Positions 10,586 through 20,781 of a stretch of 64,000 nt of DNA are shown piece after piece; positions within the stretch are counted from its first letter, which is position 1; every line of letters starts with the position of its first letter. Both the position numbers and the translations under genes were made by a program. Source of the stretch: RPQJ01 sp963777725 (GTDB lineage Bacteria; Pseudomonadota; Gammaproteobacteria; Steroidobacterales; Steroidobacteraceae); assembly GCA_963777725.1 (NCBI GenBank), contig CAVZRR010000008.1, positions 50,076 to 114,075 of the forward strand, given 5' to 3'. The notes under the pieces are model-generated. The model was not told where the DNA came from. It worked only from the letters and a program-made list of their open reading frames with translations, and searched no databases.

Positions 10586-11761
10586 ATGAGTCTCAATGCA
10601 CGCGATGTCGTCATCATCGATGGCGTCCGCACTGCCATGGGCCGCTCGAAGGGCGGCATGTTCCGCAATGTGCGGGCCGAAGTGCTGTCGGCCGAGCTGA
10701 TCAAGGCGCTGTTCAAGCGCAATCCTGCGGCCGACATGAACGAGGTCGAGGACGTGATCTGGGGCTGCGTGAACCAGACGCTCGAGCAGGGCATGAACAT
10801 CGCCCGCAATGCGCTGCTGCTCGCGGGCCTGCCGCACCATGTGGCTGGCCAGACCGTGAACCGGCTGTGCGGCTCATCGATGCAGGCGCTGCACACGGCG
10901 GCTGCGCAGATCATGACGGGCCAGGGCGACGTGTTCGTGATCGGCGGCGTCGAGCACATGGGCCACGTCGGCATGATGCACGGCATCGACCTGAACCCGT
11001 CGGCGTCGAAGTACTACGCCAAGGCCTCGAACATGATGGGCCTCACGGCCGAGATGCTCGGCCGCATGCACGGCATCACCCGCGAGATGCAGGACCAGTT
11101 CGCCGCGCGCTCGCACGCAAAGGCCTGGGAAGCCACGCAGACCGGGCGCTTCAAGAACGAGATCGTCGGCATCGAAGGCCACGACGCGAACGGCTTCCGC
11201 GTGCTGTGCGAGATCGACGAGGTGATCCGTCCCGAGACGACGGTCGCCGGACTCGCGGCGCTGGCGCCGGCGTTCGATCCGAAGAACGGCACCGTCACGG
11301 CCGGCTCGTCGTCGGCGATTTCGGACGGCGCCTCGGCGATGCTGGTGATGAGCTACGAGCGGGCCAAGGCGCTCGGCCTGAAGCCGCGCGCGAAGATCGT
11401 CTCGATGGCCGTCGCTGGCTGCGACCCGGCGATCATGGGTTACGGCCCGGTGCCGGCGACCAAGAAGGCGCTGAAGCGCGCCGGCCTCAAGATGGAGAAC
11501 ATCGAGGTCGCCGAGCTGAACGAGGCGTTTGCCGCGCAGTCACTGCCGGTGATCAAGGACCTCGGCTTGATGGACACGTTCGACTCGAAGGTGAACCTGA
11601 ACGGCGGCGCGATCGCGCTCGGCCACCCGCTGGGCTGCTCCGGCGCGCGCATCACGACCGCGCTGGTCAACGTCATGGAGCAGAAGGGCGCCACGCTCGG
11701 CCTGTCGACGATGTGCATCGGCCTCGGCCAGGGCATCACGACGGTGCTCGAGCGGACCTGA
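10586..11761 (+). CDS. fadA: Acetyl-CoA C-acyltransferase, beta subunit of the fatty-acid oxidation complex
   Basis: A 391-residue thiolase that splits 3-ketoacyl-CoA with CoA into acetyl-CoA and a shortened acyl-CoA. The nucleophile is C95 in NRLCGSSMQAL. The C-terminal catalytic motifs are NEAFAAQ, GHPLGCSGAR and the second cysteine in CIGLGQG (C377). The length and the placement after fadB are as expected for FadA. ATG 10586 is preceded by GGGAGA. The hairpin just after the stop probably ends this transcript. Confidence 0.95.
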   Translation: MSLNARDVVIIDGVRTAMGRSKGGMFRNVRAEVLSAELIKALFKRNPAADMNEVEDVIWGCVNQTLEQGMNIARNALLLAGLPHHVAGQTVNRLCGSSMQALHTAAAQIMTGQGDVFVIGGVEHMGHVGMMHGIDLNPSASKYYAKASNMMGLTAEMLGRMHGITREMQDQFAARSHAKAWEATQTGRFKNEIVGIEGHDANGFRVLCEIDEVIRPETTVAGLAALAPAFDPKNGTVTAGSSSAISDGASAMLVMSYERAKALGLKPRAKIVSMAVAGCDPAIMGYGPVPATKKALKRAGLKMENIEVAELNEAFAAQSLPVIKDLGLMDTFDSKVNLNGGAIALGHPLGCSGARITTALVNVMEQKGATLGLSTMCIGLGQGITTVLERT

Positions 11762-11770
11762 GTTCGACTG

Positions 11771-11805
11771 CGGCGGGGGCGGCCACCGGTTGGCCGCCCC
11801 CGCCG
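11771..11805 (+). terminator. Strong hairpin after fadA
   Basis: A perfect 14-bp GC-rich stem with a 7-base loop (ACCGGTT) starts 10 bases after the fadA stop. No T-run follows, so it may act as a stability or Rho-assisted element rather than a classical intrinsic terminator. Confidence 0.6.
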
Positions 11806-11907
11806 GCGTCTCGAGCCCGGAACTCGGACCGCAGTGGCAGTGTCCACTGCGGTATGCGCCGCTGCACGCGGCGCGGATCGACCCGAACCCCGGGGGAGGC
11901 AGCGATC

Positions 11908-12192
11908 ATGCCCAGACCACCCTCACGTCGCGCGCCCGCGATGGCGGGTGCCGTCCGCCCACTCCCGTCCCATTACGGCGCGTTCGAATCCCCCGAGCAG
12001 CTCGCCGGCGACGCGCGGATCTCGCCGAGCGTGCGCGAGTGGCTGCTCAACGAATGGGCCGAGGACCTCAAGGCGCAGCTGCGGGCATCCGACGAAAACA
12101 TGGCCAGCGAACAGCCGGGCCGCGCCGGGGAACTCCTGCGGCGCGTGCACGTCTGCCTCGAGCGGCTGTCACCTCCCGAGGGCCGGCACTGA
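11908..12192 (+). CDS. Small conserved-looking protein of unknown function
   Basis: A 94-residue protein. ATG 11908 is preceded by GGGGGAGG at a good distance. After a basic N-terminus (MPRPPSRRAPAMAG), the core FESPEQLAGDARISPSVREW continues as LLNEWAEDLKAQLRASDENM and looks like a compact helical domain. It then ends in an amphipathic helix near RRVHVCLERLSP. I know no function. It lies between fadA and the acyl-CoA dehydrogenase on the same strand, but is set off by a hairpin upstream and about 125 bases downstream. Confidence 0.7.
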   Translation: MPRPPSRRAPAMAGAVRPLPSHYGAFESPEQLAGDARISPSVREWLLNEWAEDLKAQLRASDENMASEQPGRAGELLRRVHVCLERLSPPEGRH

Positions 12193-12283
12193 ATCGGGCC
12201 CGCGGGTCGAGGCGGACGCCCACGGGGCGACGCTTGGCTGCACTGCACAAAACCCCGATACCGGGCGGAGGCCGGTTGCGCGA

Positions 12284-12302
12284 TATTCGGCCGCACCGAA
12301 TA
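12284..12302. promoter_or_regulatory. Operator-like inverted repeat before the acyl-CoA dehydrogenase
   Basis: TATTCGG and CCGAATA form a perfect 7-bp inverted repeat with a 5-base spacer, ending 14 bases before the start codon. It could be a repressor site or an RNA hairpin over the ribosome-binding region. Confidence 0.4.
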
Positions 12303-12316
12303 CGCCGGGAGGCTCC

Positions 12317-14278
12317 ATGGACACCAAGGCCAAAGACGACGCAATGCAACTGGCGGAAGACGCGCGCCAGGCCGACTGGGAAGCGGTGAGCTTCACCGCC
12401 GAGGTGTTCAAGGGCAACTTCCGCTGGGACCTGCTGCATCCGTTCCCGGCGCAGTCGGCCGAGGACAAGAAGATCGGCGACGACTACATCGAGAAGATCC
12501 GCCCGGTCATCGAGAAGAACATCGATCCGTGGCAGATCGACGAGGACGGCGAGTACCCCCGCGAGGCGCTCGAGGCCATGGCTGCGGTCGGCCTCTTCGG
12601 CATGAAAGTCCCGAAGGAATATGGCGGTCTCGGCTTCTCGGTCACGAACTACGCCCGCGTGCTCGGCTTCATCGGCGGTTACTGCGCGTCCACGGTCGCC
12701 TTCATCTCGGCGCACCAGAGCATCGGCGTGCCGCAGCCGCTCAAGGAATTCGGCACCGAGGAGCAGAAGCGCAAGTACCTGCCCCGGCTCGCGAAGGGCG
12801 AGATCTCGGCATTCGCGCTCACCGAGCCGGGTGTCGGCTCCGACCCGGCGCGCATGACGACCATCGCGACACCGTCCGCGGACGGCAAGTACTACGTGCT
12901 GAACGGCGACAAGCTCTGGTGCACGAACGTCACCGACCCGAAGACGACGCTGATCGCGGTGCTGGCGCGCACCCCGGACAAGGTGCTGCCGAACGGCAAG
13001 TCGCTGCCGCAGATCTCGTGCTTCGTGGTCGAGACCGCGTGGCCGGGCGTCGAGCGCGTGCGGCGCTCGCGCTTCATGGGCCTGCGCGGCATCGCCAATG
13101 GCGTCGTCGCCTTCAAGGACGTCAAAGTCCCGGCCGAGAACCTGATCGGCAAGCCGGGCGAGGGCCTCAAGATCGCGCTCGCGACGCTGAACGTCGGCCG
13201 CCTGGGGATCCCGGCCGCGGCGATCGGCGGCGGCATGGCGCTCGTCGATGACGCCAAGTGGTGGACCTCGACGCGGCAGCAGTGGGGCCAGCCGGTCGGC
13301 AAGCACCAGGCCGTGGCGAAGATGATCTCGGGCTACATGGCGCAGTTGTTCGCGATGAAGGCGATGGTCAACGTCGCCTGCGCGTTCGCCGACCACAAGA
13401 ACGCCGACATCCGTCTCGAGGCCGCGGCCGCCAAGTACTGGTGCTCCGAGACGCTGTGGAAGATGTACGACGACTACCTGCAGGTGCGCGGCGGGCGCGG
13501 TTACGAGAACGCCAAGTCGCTGTACGAGCGTGGCGAGCGCCCGACGGCCGTCGAGATGGGCCTGCGCGACGCGCGCATCAATCGCATCTTCGAGGGCTCG
13601 TCGCAGGTCATGCACCTGATCATGGCGCGCGAGGCGCTCGACACGCACTTCAAGCTCGTCATGCCGATCCTGCAGCCGAAGCCCGGCCAGAAGGTCACCA
13701 AGAGCGAGGCCATGATGAAGGCGGCCGGCTTCTACGGCACCTGGCTGCCGAAGCTGTTCCTGCCCGACACGGGCGGCCACCTCGAGGCGAAGCACCTCTC
13801 CGAGCGCAACCGCAAGCACCTCGCGTACGCGGCAAAGACCAGCAAGCTGCTCGCGCGCCGGCTGTTCGCGACCATGGCGAAGTACGGCCCGAAGCTCGAG
13901 AAGGAGCAGATCATCCTCGGCAACTTCGTCGACATCGGCGTGGACCTGTTCGTCATGGGCTCGACGCTGTCCTATGCCGACCACCTCGTCGCGACGAACC
14001 CGGCCGACCAGTCGCCGCAGGAACTCGCGGACCTGTTCTGCCGCGAGGCGCGCCGGCGCATCGAGGGCAACTTCCGGGCGGTGAAGAGCAACTTCAATCG
14101 CTCGTACAACAAGGTGGCCGGGCTGCTGATGGACGGCAAGCTCGACTGGCTCGCGGAGGGCTCGATCAACCCGATCCCGCCGAAGTACCGCGACTGGGAG
14201 AAGAACGACTACGAGCACCCGGCCACCGGCGCCGGCCAGCGTGCCGCGGCGGCCGCTGCCGGCAAGGAGGCCGCGTAG
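12317..14278 (+). CDS. Acyl-CoA dehydrogenase, long form with C-terminal extension (VLCAD/ACAD9-like)
   Basis: A 653-residue FAD enzyme for the first oxidation step of beta-oxidation. The flavin- and substrate-binding motifs FALTEPGVGSDPARM and the region GYENAKSLYERGERPTAVEM are clear. The position equivalent to the VLCAD catalytic Glu is in RIFEGSSQVMHLIMA. Residues from about 440 on form an extra helical domain, as in very-long-chain dehydrogenases that dimerise and bind membranes. ATG 12317 has GGGAGG upstream. It lies downstream of fadBA on the same strand, so one locus supplies the dehydrogenase, hydratase/dehydrogenase and thiolase steps. Confidence 0.9.
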   Translation: MDTKAKDDAMQLAEDARQADWEAVSFTAEVFKGNFRWDLLHPFPAQSAEDKKIGDDYIEKIRPVIEKNIDPWQIDEDGEYPREALEAMAAVGLFGMKVPKEYGGLGFSVTNYARVLGFIGGYCASTVAFISAHQSIGVPQPLKEFGTEEQKRKYLPRLAKGEISAFALTEPGVGSDPARMTTIATPSADGKYYVLNGDKLWCTNVTDPKTTLIAVLARTPDKVLPNGKSLPQISCFVVETAWPGVERVRRSRFMGLRGIANGVVAFKDVKVPAENLIGKPGEGLKIALATLNVGRLGIPAAAIGGGMALVDDAKWWTSTRQQWGQPVGKHQAVAKMISGYMAQLFAMKAMVNVACAFADHKNADIRLEAAAAKYWCSETLWKMYDDYLQVRGGRGYENAKSLYERGERPTAVEMGLRDARINRIFEGSSQVMHLIMAREALDTHFKLVMPILQPKPGQKVTKSEAMMKAAGFYGTWLPKLFLPDTGGHLEAKHLSERNRKHLAYAAKTSKLLARRLFATMAKYGPKLEKEQIILGNFVDIGVDLFVMGSTLSYADHLVATNPADQSPQELADLFCREARRRIEGNFRAVKSNFNRSYNKVAGLLMDGKLDWLAEGSINPIPPKYRDWEKNDYEHPATGAGQRAAAAAAGKEAA

Positions 14279-14290
14279 CGAACTGAGCGT

Positions 14291-16196
14291 TCAGTTCAGC
14301 ACGGCCACCAGCCCGTCGAAGCTGCGGGCCTTCGCGGCATCGGCGGCGGCGACGCCGTCGCGGTTGCGCAGCTTGCGGCTCGCCCCGGCCGCGAGCAGCG
14401 CTTGCACCGATTCCAGGTCTCCGGACTGGCTCGCGAGGATCAGGGCCGTGTCGCCGTGGGCATTCTGCAGGTCGGTGGGGGCCGCCGACGCCAGCAGTCG
14501 GCGCACGACGGCCGCGTGCCCGCCCGCCGCGGCGAGCATCAGCGGTGTATCACCGTTGCCCGTGCGGGCCGCGAGACTCGCACCGGAGCGCGCGAGGCGA
14601 TCGACGACGTCCGCATGACCGCGCGCCGCAGCGCAGGCGAGCGGTGTCACGCCTTCGCGATCGGCCGCGTCGACGGTGGCACCGGCTTTCAGCAGCGAGG
14701 CGACGACCGCAGAGGCGCCGTTGCACGAGGCGAGCCAGAGTGCGGATCGACCCGCGCCGTCCCCGGGTGACGGCGTCGCACCGGCGGCGATCAGCAGATC
14801 GACGATCGAAGCCTGGTTGCGCCCTGCGGCTGCGATCAACGGCGGGACGTTTCCGGCACCCCGGGCATCGGCCTCGGCCCCGGCCGCCAGCAACTGCTGG
14901 ACGACCCGGGCATTGCCGGTCTCGACTGCGACGAGCAGCGCAGGCGGCTCCTGCTTCGAGCGCGCATTGGGATCGACGCCGTTCGCAAGCAGTGCTTCCA
15001 GCGCGGCCTCGCGGCCCAGCCGCACTGCGACGATCAACGGTGACGCGCCACTGCGGTTCACTCGGGAGGCATCCGCGCCGGCCTGCAGCAGCAGTGCAAC
15101 CGATTGCGCCGCATCCGCGGCGACGGCGACCAGCAGTGCCGTTTCGCCGCCCGGCGTCGTCGCGTTCGGATCGGCGCCCCGACGCAACAGATCGCCCAGC
15201 ATCGTCGAGCTCTTGCGACTCGCCGCAACGGTGATGTCCGGCCATCCCTGGTAAGCATCCGTCGCTGCCCGTGCGCTGGGATCGGCGGCCGCTGGAGCCG
15301 CGGCTGCGACGTTGAAGTGCACGGGTGCTGCGCCGGCCGCGAGCAGGGCCTGCGCCTGCTGCGTTCGCGAGCGTCGCAGCGCGTAGACCAGCGCGGTGTT
15401 GCCAGCTCGATCGGCCGCGGTAACGCTCGCGTGGGCCCGCAGCAGCTCGGTACAGGCCTCGGGCCGCTCGGAGCCGCAAGCCAGCATCAAGGGCGTGACA
15501 CCGTAGTGATCGGCTGCTTCGATGCTGGCTCCGCGTGCCAGCAGGACAGCCATGGCGTCCACGGCGCCAGCGTCGGCTGCATGGTGCAGCGCGGTGCGTC
15601 CGAAGTCGTCCGCCGCGTTCACGCGGTCCTCGTCCAGCAACGTTTCGATCGTCGCCACGTCATCGCGCGCAGCCGCGCGCCACAGAGCGCTGCGCCTCGC
15701 GGATTCGTCGGTCAGCAGGTCGTGCGGCCGGAATTCCAGCGGCAGTGCCTGACGCCGCACCAGGGCCTGCGCGTCCGGATCACCGAGTTCCGCCGCGCGG
15801 GCCAGCCAGCGGTGTGCCGCCGGCCGATCCGGCGTTTCGCCGGTGGCGTACAGCGCCGCGAGAGCGTACGCGGCGCGAGCGTCGCCAGCGTTCGCCGCGG
15901 TCTCGAAGAGTTGCCGGGCCTGAGCTGGATCCTGCGCAGTGCCGAGCCCGGCGAGGTGCATCGTGCCGAGCAGGTACTGGCCGCCCGCGTGACCGCGGCC
16001 CGACAGGTCGGTCAATACGCCGATGGCCCGGGTGTAGTCCTTGATGCGAATCGCCGCTTTGGCCGGTTCAAGCGGATCGGCGGTCACCGTTCGCCGGCGC
16101 GGGGGATGCGCTCGTCGCGATCCCGAGCAGCATCGTGCAAGCGAGCAGCGCGCCGCACCGGGGCGCGAATCGATGCGAGCGGTTACGCGGTGCCAT
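14291..16196 (-). CDS. Exported Sel1-repeat and ankyrin-repeat protein (frameshift near 16087)
   Basis: About 630 residues when read across the break. The first 37 or so residues, starting at ATG 16194-16196, form a signal peptide (GALLACTMLLGIATSASPAPA). They lie in a different frame from the rest, which resumes at TADPLEPAKAAIRIKDY, so one base is wrong near 16085-16095. Two or three Sel1-like repeats follow (GQYLLGTMHLAGLGTAQDPA), then roughly ten to twelve ankyrin repeats (motifs such as GRTALHHAADAGAVDAMAVL) to the C-terminus. It is a periplasmic or exported protein-protein interaction scaffold; the partner is unknown. Its start overlaps the flavoprotein stop by 14 bases, suggesting the two are co-transcribed. 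Confidence 0.82.
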
Positions 16197-17496
16197 ACTT
16201 GGTCTCGACCTGCACGCCGACTTTCTGCAGGAATTCCGCGGGCAGGATGCCGCCGACGCTGACGATCACCGCGTCGTTGGCGAGTTCCAGCTCGCGACCC
16301 TGGAAGGCGAGCACGACCGACGCGGGTCCGATGCGCCGCACCTGCGACTCGAGCAGCACCTGCAGGCGGCCGGAGCGTGCCGCGGCTGCGACGCGCTCAC
16401 GATTGCGCGGCTTGGCGCGGGAGAAGGCATCGCCGCGATAGGACAGCGTGACCTGCCGGCCGCCGTTCTCGGCGACGCTCGCCGCTGCCTCGAGCGCGCT
16501 GTCGCCGCCGCCGACGACGAGCACGTCCTGTCCCTTGTACTGCTCCGGGTCGAGCAGCCGGTAAACCACTTTCGGCAGTTCCTCCCCGGGTACGTCGAGC
16601 TTGCGCGGCGTGCCGCGCCGCCCGATCGCCAGCAGCACGCTCGCCGCGCGATGCTCGCCCCGCGTCGTGCGCACCAGGAATCCGTCGCCCTCGCGGCGGA
16701 TCGACTCGACGCGCTCGCCGTAATGCATCGGCAAATTCATCTTCCGCTCGACGCCGCGCCAGAACTCGAGCAGCGCCTCCTTCGAGGTGTGGCCGAAACG
16801 CAGCCGGCCCACCAGCGGCAGCGTGACCGGCGAGGTCATCACCATCTTGGCCCGCGGGTACTGGAAGACGCAGCCGCCGAGCGAGTCCTGCTCGACCGTC
16901 GCGAACTTCAGGCCGTGCGACATGGCCGTCAGCGAGGCCGCGAATCCGGCCGGGCCGGCACCGACGATGAGCAGGTCGAGCGCGCCGGCCCCGCGTGCCC
17001 TGGGCCGGTGCTTGTGAATCGCGTTGACGGCCTGCATGCCCTGCGACAGGGCGTTGCGGATCAACCCCATCCCGCCGAGCTCGCCGGCGATGAAGATGCC
17101 GGGGACCGTCGATTCGAAACTCGGGCTCAGCAGCGGGATGTCGATGCCACGCTGCGCCGAGCCGAACACCAGCGTGATCGCATCGACCGGGCACGCGCTG
17201 CGGCAGGCGCCGTGGCCGATGCAGTCGGACGGGCTGACGAGCTGCGCCTTGTTGCCGATCAAGCCGAGCACGTGGTGCTCCGGTTGTTCGGGACACGCCT
17301 TGACGCAGGAGCCGCAACCGATGCAACGAACGGTGTCGATCACCGGATGCAGCGATGCGGGCTCGGCGAAGCCCGCTGCGGCCGACCGCTCGCGAGCCGT
17401 CACGCTGCGACGTTCGACGTTTTGCTGGCGGCGCAGGTACCAGCCCCAGATCAGGGCCAGCGGCGCACCGTACACGAGCAGCATCGCGGAGTTCAT
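16183..17496 (-). CDS. Membrane-anchored iron-sulfur flavoprotein (two ferredoxin motifs, NAD(P)/FAD oxidoreductase)
   Basis: A 437-residue protein from ATG 17494-17496. It has an N-terminal membrane anchor (LLVYGAPLALIWGWYL). A full 4Fe-4S motif CIGCGSCVKACP (C58) follows, then a second motif CIGHGACRSACP in which His replaces the second cysteine. The rest resembles a thioredoxin-reductase-like domain with GAGPAGFAAS and a second Rossmann motif VVGGGDSALEAAA. It should move electrons between NAD(P)H and an iron-sulfur partner at the inner face of the membrane. It is divergent from the multihaem cytochrome operon, with about 195 bases between starts, so a shared role is likely. An upstream in-frame GTG is an alternative start. 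Confidence 0.82.
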   Translation of the reverse strand: MNSAMLLVYGAPLALIWGWYLRRQQNVERRSVTARERSAAAGFAEPASLHPVIDTVRCIGCGSCVKACPEQPEHHVLGLIGNKAQLVSPSDCIGHGACRSACPVDAITLVFGSAQRGIDIPLLSPSFESTVPGIFIAGELGGMGLIRNALSQGMQAVNAIHKHRPRARGAGALDLLIVGAGPAGFAASLTAMSHGLKFATVEQDSLGGCVFQYPRAKMVMTSPVTLPLVGRLRFGHTSKEALLEFWRGVERKMNLPMHYGERVESIRREGDGFLVRTTRGEHRAASVLLAIGRRGTPRKLDVPGEELPKVVYRLLDPEQYKGQDVLVVGGGDSALEAAASVAENGGRQVTLSYRGDAFSRAKPRNRERVAAAARSGRLQVLLESQVRRIGPASVVLAFQGRELELANDAVIVSVGGILPAEFLQKVGVQVETKYGTA

Positions 17497-17690
17497 GCAG
17501 CCAGACTGTATCGGTCGTTCGCCGCCCACGTAACCGGCTGCAGGCCGTCCAAACGAGAATTGCTGTCATTCGCGCGCTGGCGCAGTTCACATAAACGAAA
17601 AGTCGCCGGCAGTCTGCGGTGCATCCGTATTGCGACGGACGTAGCCTCGGCGCGTTCCGCTGCAAAGCGGGCTCAGGACAGGGGGCCTCG

Positions 17691-18305
17691 ATGGCAATCG
17701 GTTTCGTGCTTGCCGACGCGCGCCGTGGATTCGCGCTCGGACTGGCGGCGGGTCTCGCGTTCGCGTCGGCCGCATTCATCATTTACGGGAAGGTTGCGGA
17801 GCCGGCAGCCAGCATGGTGGCGCGACCGCAGGTCAACGCATCGGCCGCGCCTTGGCACGCAGGCGTTGCGCAAGGCAGCTTGAGCGCCGCGGTCCGTGCG
17901 AGCGCTCGGCTCCTGCCCGGGACGGGCGAGGTCGCCGACCTGCTTGCGCGCGCCGAGGATCACCGTCGCAAGCGCGAGTTCGCGCAGGCCTGCGCCCTGT
18001 ATGCCTCGGTCGTGGCGCGCGGCGGCATGACCGCGGATGGCTGGGCCGACTATGCCGACGCGCAGGCCTCGGTCGATGGACAGTTCGCCGGCGAACCCGC
18101 GCGTTACATCGCGGCCGCGCTGGCGCTCGATCCGCAGCACCCGAAGGCGCTGTGGCTGCAGGCGAGCCTCGCGCACCAGGAGCGCCGTTACTCCGACGCG
18201 CTGGCGACCTGGCGGCGACTGCAGGCCGTCGTGCCGCCCGATTCCTCGGACGCCCGGATCGTCGAGGCCAACATTGCCGAGGCTGCGCGCCTCGCCAGGA
18301 GCTGA
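17691..18305 (+). CDS. NrfG/CcmH-like TPR protein with N-terminal membrane anchor
   Basis: A 204-residue protein with one N-terminal hydrophobic segment (GFALGLAAGLAFASAAFIIY) and a periplasmic TPR region. The stretch ALALDPQHPKALWLQASLAH and the following RYSDALATWRRL closely resemble the C-terminal TPRs of NrfG and CcmI, which present apocytochrome c to the haem lyase. ATG 17691 has GGGGG upstream. It is the first gene of the multihaem operon, 7 bases before the next, which suits a chaperone for loading very many haems. The family resemblance is seen; the specific role is inferred. Confidence 0.75.
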   Translation: MAIGFVLADARRGFALGLAAGLAFASAAFIIYGKVAEPAASMVARPQVNASAAPWHAGVAQGSLSAAVRASARLLPGTGEVADLLARAEDHRRKREFAQACALYASVVARGGMTADGWADYADAQASVDGQFAGEPARYIAAALALDPQHPKALWLQASLAHQERRYSDALATWRRLQAVVPPDSSDARIVEANIAEAARLARS

Positions 18306-18312
18306 GGGAGCC

Positions 18313-19194
18313 GTGTCCGCAGTCCTGCAAAGCAGCGACGCGCCGCTCAAGGCAACGCGTCGTCCGGCGATCACGCTGCCGCAGGTGTTCTCGCTCGCGA
18401 CGCTGGCCCTGCTGTTCTGGGGTTATCGCTTCCCGACCGAGCAATACCTCACTCCGCAGTCGGGTGTCGGCTATGCGTTCGGCATCCTCGGCGGATCGGC
18501 GATGCTGTTGCTGCTCGTCTACCCGCTGCGCAAGCGCGTGCGGGCGCTCGCGTTCATGGGCACGACCAAGCGCTGGTTCCAGGCGCACATGGCGCTGGGC
18601 GTGATCGGCCCGGTGCTGGTGCTGTTCCACGCCAACTTCAGCCTCGGCGCGACGAACAGCAACGTGGCGCTCGCCTGCATGCTGATCGTCTCCGGCAGCG
18701 GATTGTTCGGCCGCTACTTCTACACGCGGATCCATCATGGCTTGCACGGACGCAAGGCGAATCTCGCCGAGCTCAGGGCCCACGCCGACAAGCTGCGCTG
18801 GGTGACCAGCAGCGTCGATTTCCTGCCCGGCCTCGTCGGCCGCATCGAGGCCGAGGAGCAGCGCATCGTCGCCCGGTGCGAACGGATACTGCTGTTGGCG
18901 CGTCCGCTGGTCGGCGCGGTCGGCGTGGTGCTCGCCCGTCGCCGGCTGCGACACTACGTGACGGGCGCTCTGCGCGCGTCGTCCACGACATCCCGTCACC
19001 CCAGCGGCCACCGCAGGAAGCTGAAGGGCATTGCGCGCCAGTACATCGACCACCGCCTGGCCGCCACGCGCCGCGTCGTCGAGTTCGGCGCCTTCGAACG
19101 ACTGTTCTCTTTGTGGCATGCGCTGCACCTGCCGCTGTTCGTGATGCTGCTCGTTGCCGGCATCGCGCACGTCGTCGCGGTGCACGTGTACTGA
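18313..19194 (+). CDS. Membrane protein resembling a b-type cytochrome / ferric-reductase-like subunit
   Basis: A 293-residue protein (GTG start, GAGGGA upstream) with about five membrane segments. Paired histidines in helices could bind haem b: two in QAHMALGVIGPVLVLFH, two in LWHALH and two in IAHVVAVH near the C-terminus. A charged cytoplasmic or periplasmic loop of about 100 residues separates the helix groups. It lies 13 bases before the 21-haem cytochrome. A quinol-oxidising or electron-transferring membrane entry point for the periplasmic cytochromes is a reasonable inference, but haem binding is not proven by sequence alone. Confidence 0.65.
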   Translation: MSAVLQSSDAPLKATRRPAITLPQVFSLATLALLFWGYRFPTEQYLTPQSGVGYAFGILGGSAMLLLLVYPLRKRVRALAFMGTTKRWFQAHMALGVIGPVLVLFHANFSLGATNSNVALACMLIVSGSGLFGRYFYTRIHHGLHGRKANLAELRAHADKLRWVTSSVDFLPGLVGRIEAEEQRIVARCERILLLARPLVGAVGVVLARRRLRHYVTGALRASSTTSRHPSGHRRKLKGIARQYIDHRLAATRRVVEFGAFERLFSLWHALHLPLFVMLLVAGIAHVVAVHVY

Positions 19195-19207
19195 CCCGCA
19201 GGCGCCG

Positions 19208-20771
19208 ATGCACCATGCGCGATCATTCCTTGCCGTGCTGGTCGTGACCGCCGCGGTCATGGCGGGAGGGCGCGCGCAAGCGGCTGGCCTCGAGACCCTG
19301 CTGATGCCCGGCAAGGTCATTGCGGGGCACGCCGAGATCGAGCAGGAATGCACGAAGTGCCACGACCGCGCCGACCGCGGCCGGCAGCCGACGCTGTGCA
19401 TGGACTGCCACGAGGACGTCGGCGCGGACGTCCGCGGACAGCGCGGATTCCACGGCCGGCTGCCGGCGATCGACCGTGCGCAGTGCAAGGCCTGTCACTC
19501 CGAGCACCTCGGCCGCGACGCCGACATCGTCAAGCTGAGCCGGCCTGCGTTCGATCACGCCCGGACCGATTTCGCGCTGACCGGCGCACACGCGGCGAGC
19601 GCTTGCGATGCCTGCCACAAGCCGGGCCGCAAGTTTCGCGAGGCGCCGTCCGGCTGCATCGACTGCCACCGGACCGCCGAGCCGCATGCCGGCAAGCTCG
19701 GCACGGACTGCGCCGGCTGCCACGAGACGACCACCTGGGCGCAGGGTCGTTTCGATCACGACAAGACCCGCTTCGTGCTGCGCGAGCGCCACGCCGAGGT
19801 GACCTGCTCGGCCTGTCACGGCGGCAATCGCTATGCGGGCACCCCGACGCAGTGCGCGGCCTGCCACGCGCCTGACGACGTGCACCGCGGCGGACGCGGG
19901 CCGGACTGCGGCAGCTGCCACGGCATCGCCGGCTGGAAGACGACGCGTTTCGATCACGGACGAGAGACCGGCTACGCGCTCACGGGCGCGCACGCCCCGC
20001 TTGGCTTGCAAGAGTTGCCACACCACTGCGAACCTGACCGACCCGCTGCCGCGTGACTGTGCGGGCTGTCATCGCAAGGCGGACTCGCATGCGAGTCGCT
20101 TCGGCGAGGGGTGCGACAAGTGCCACGGCACGAGTGCGTGGCAGCCGGCCACGTTCGACCACGTCCGCGACGGTCGCTACGAGCTGCTCGGGCGGCACGC
20201 GAAGCTGGACTGCCATGCCTGCCACACCGGCGTCGTCGCGCAGCAGAAGCTCGGTACCGAGTGCTACGCGTGCCACCGCAACCAGGATGCGCATGCGGGG
20301 CAGCTCGGCCAGGACTGCCAGCGCTGCCACGGCGTCGAGCGATGGCGTGCCGGCGTCGCCTTCGACCACGAGCTGGTGGACTTCCCGCTGGTGGGACTGC
20401 ACGTCGCCGTGCCTTGCCACGAATGCCACGCGACCCCGTCCTACAAGGGCGCCGCGCAGGACTGTCACGGTTGCCACCAGCGCGAGGACAAGCACCAGGG
20501 TGCGCTCGGCAAGGATTGCGAGAGCTGCCACTCGCCGAGCGGCTGGGGCTTGTGGGAATTCGACCACGTCAAGGCGACCGGATTCGCGCTGTCGGGCGCG
20601 CATGCGCGTGCCACCTGCGACGGCTGCCACAAGCGGCCGGCGGCGGAGGTGAAGCTGTCCGGAGACTGTGCGTCCTGCCACGCGCAGGACGACGTCCACC
20701 ACGGGCAATTCGGTCGCCAGTGCCAGCGCTGCCACGGCTCGGTCACGTTCAAGGGCGCAAGGATGCAGTGA
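19208..20771 (+). CDS. Periplasmic 21-haem c-type cytochrome (frameshift near 20003)
   Basis: A signal peptide (SFLAVLVVTAAVMAGGRAQA) is followed by about 500 residues with 21 CXXCH haem sites: 9 before the frame break and 12 after it. Spaced histidines in motifs like RFDHDKTRF and LTGAHA give the bis-His ligands usual for doubled-CXXCH, cytochrome c3-like proteins. The frame breaks near 20000-20005, where GAHAPL should continue as ACKSCHTTANL; an extra T in CTTGG would explain it. The gene is 13 bases after the membrane protein and 10 before the 41-haem gene. It probably passes electrons between the inner membrane and the outer-membrane partners. Confidence 0.88.
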
Positions 20772-20781
20772 GGACCATGCC

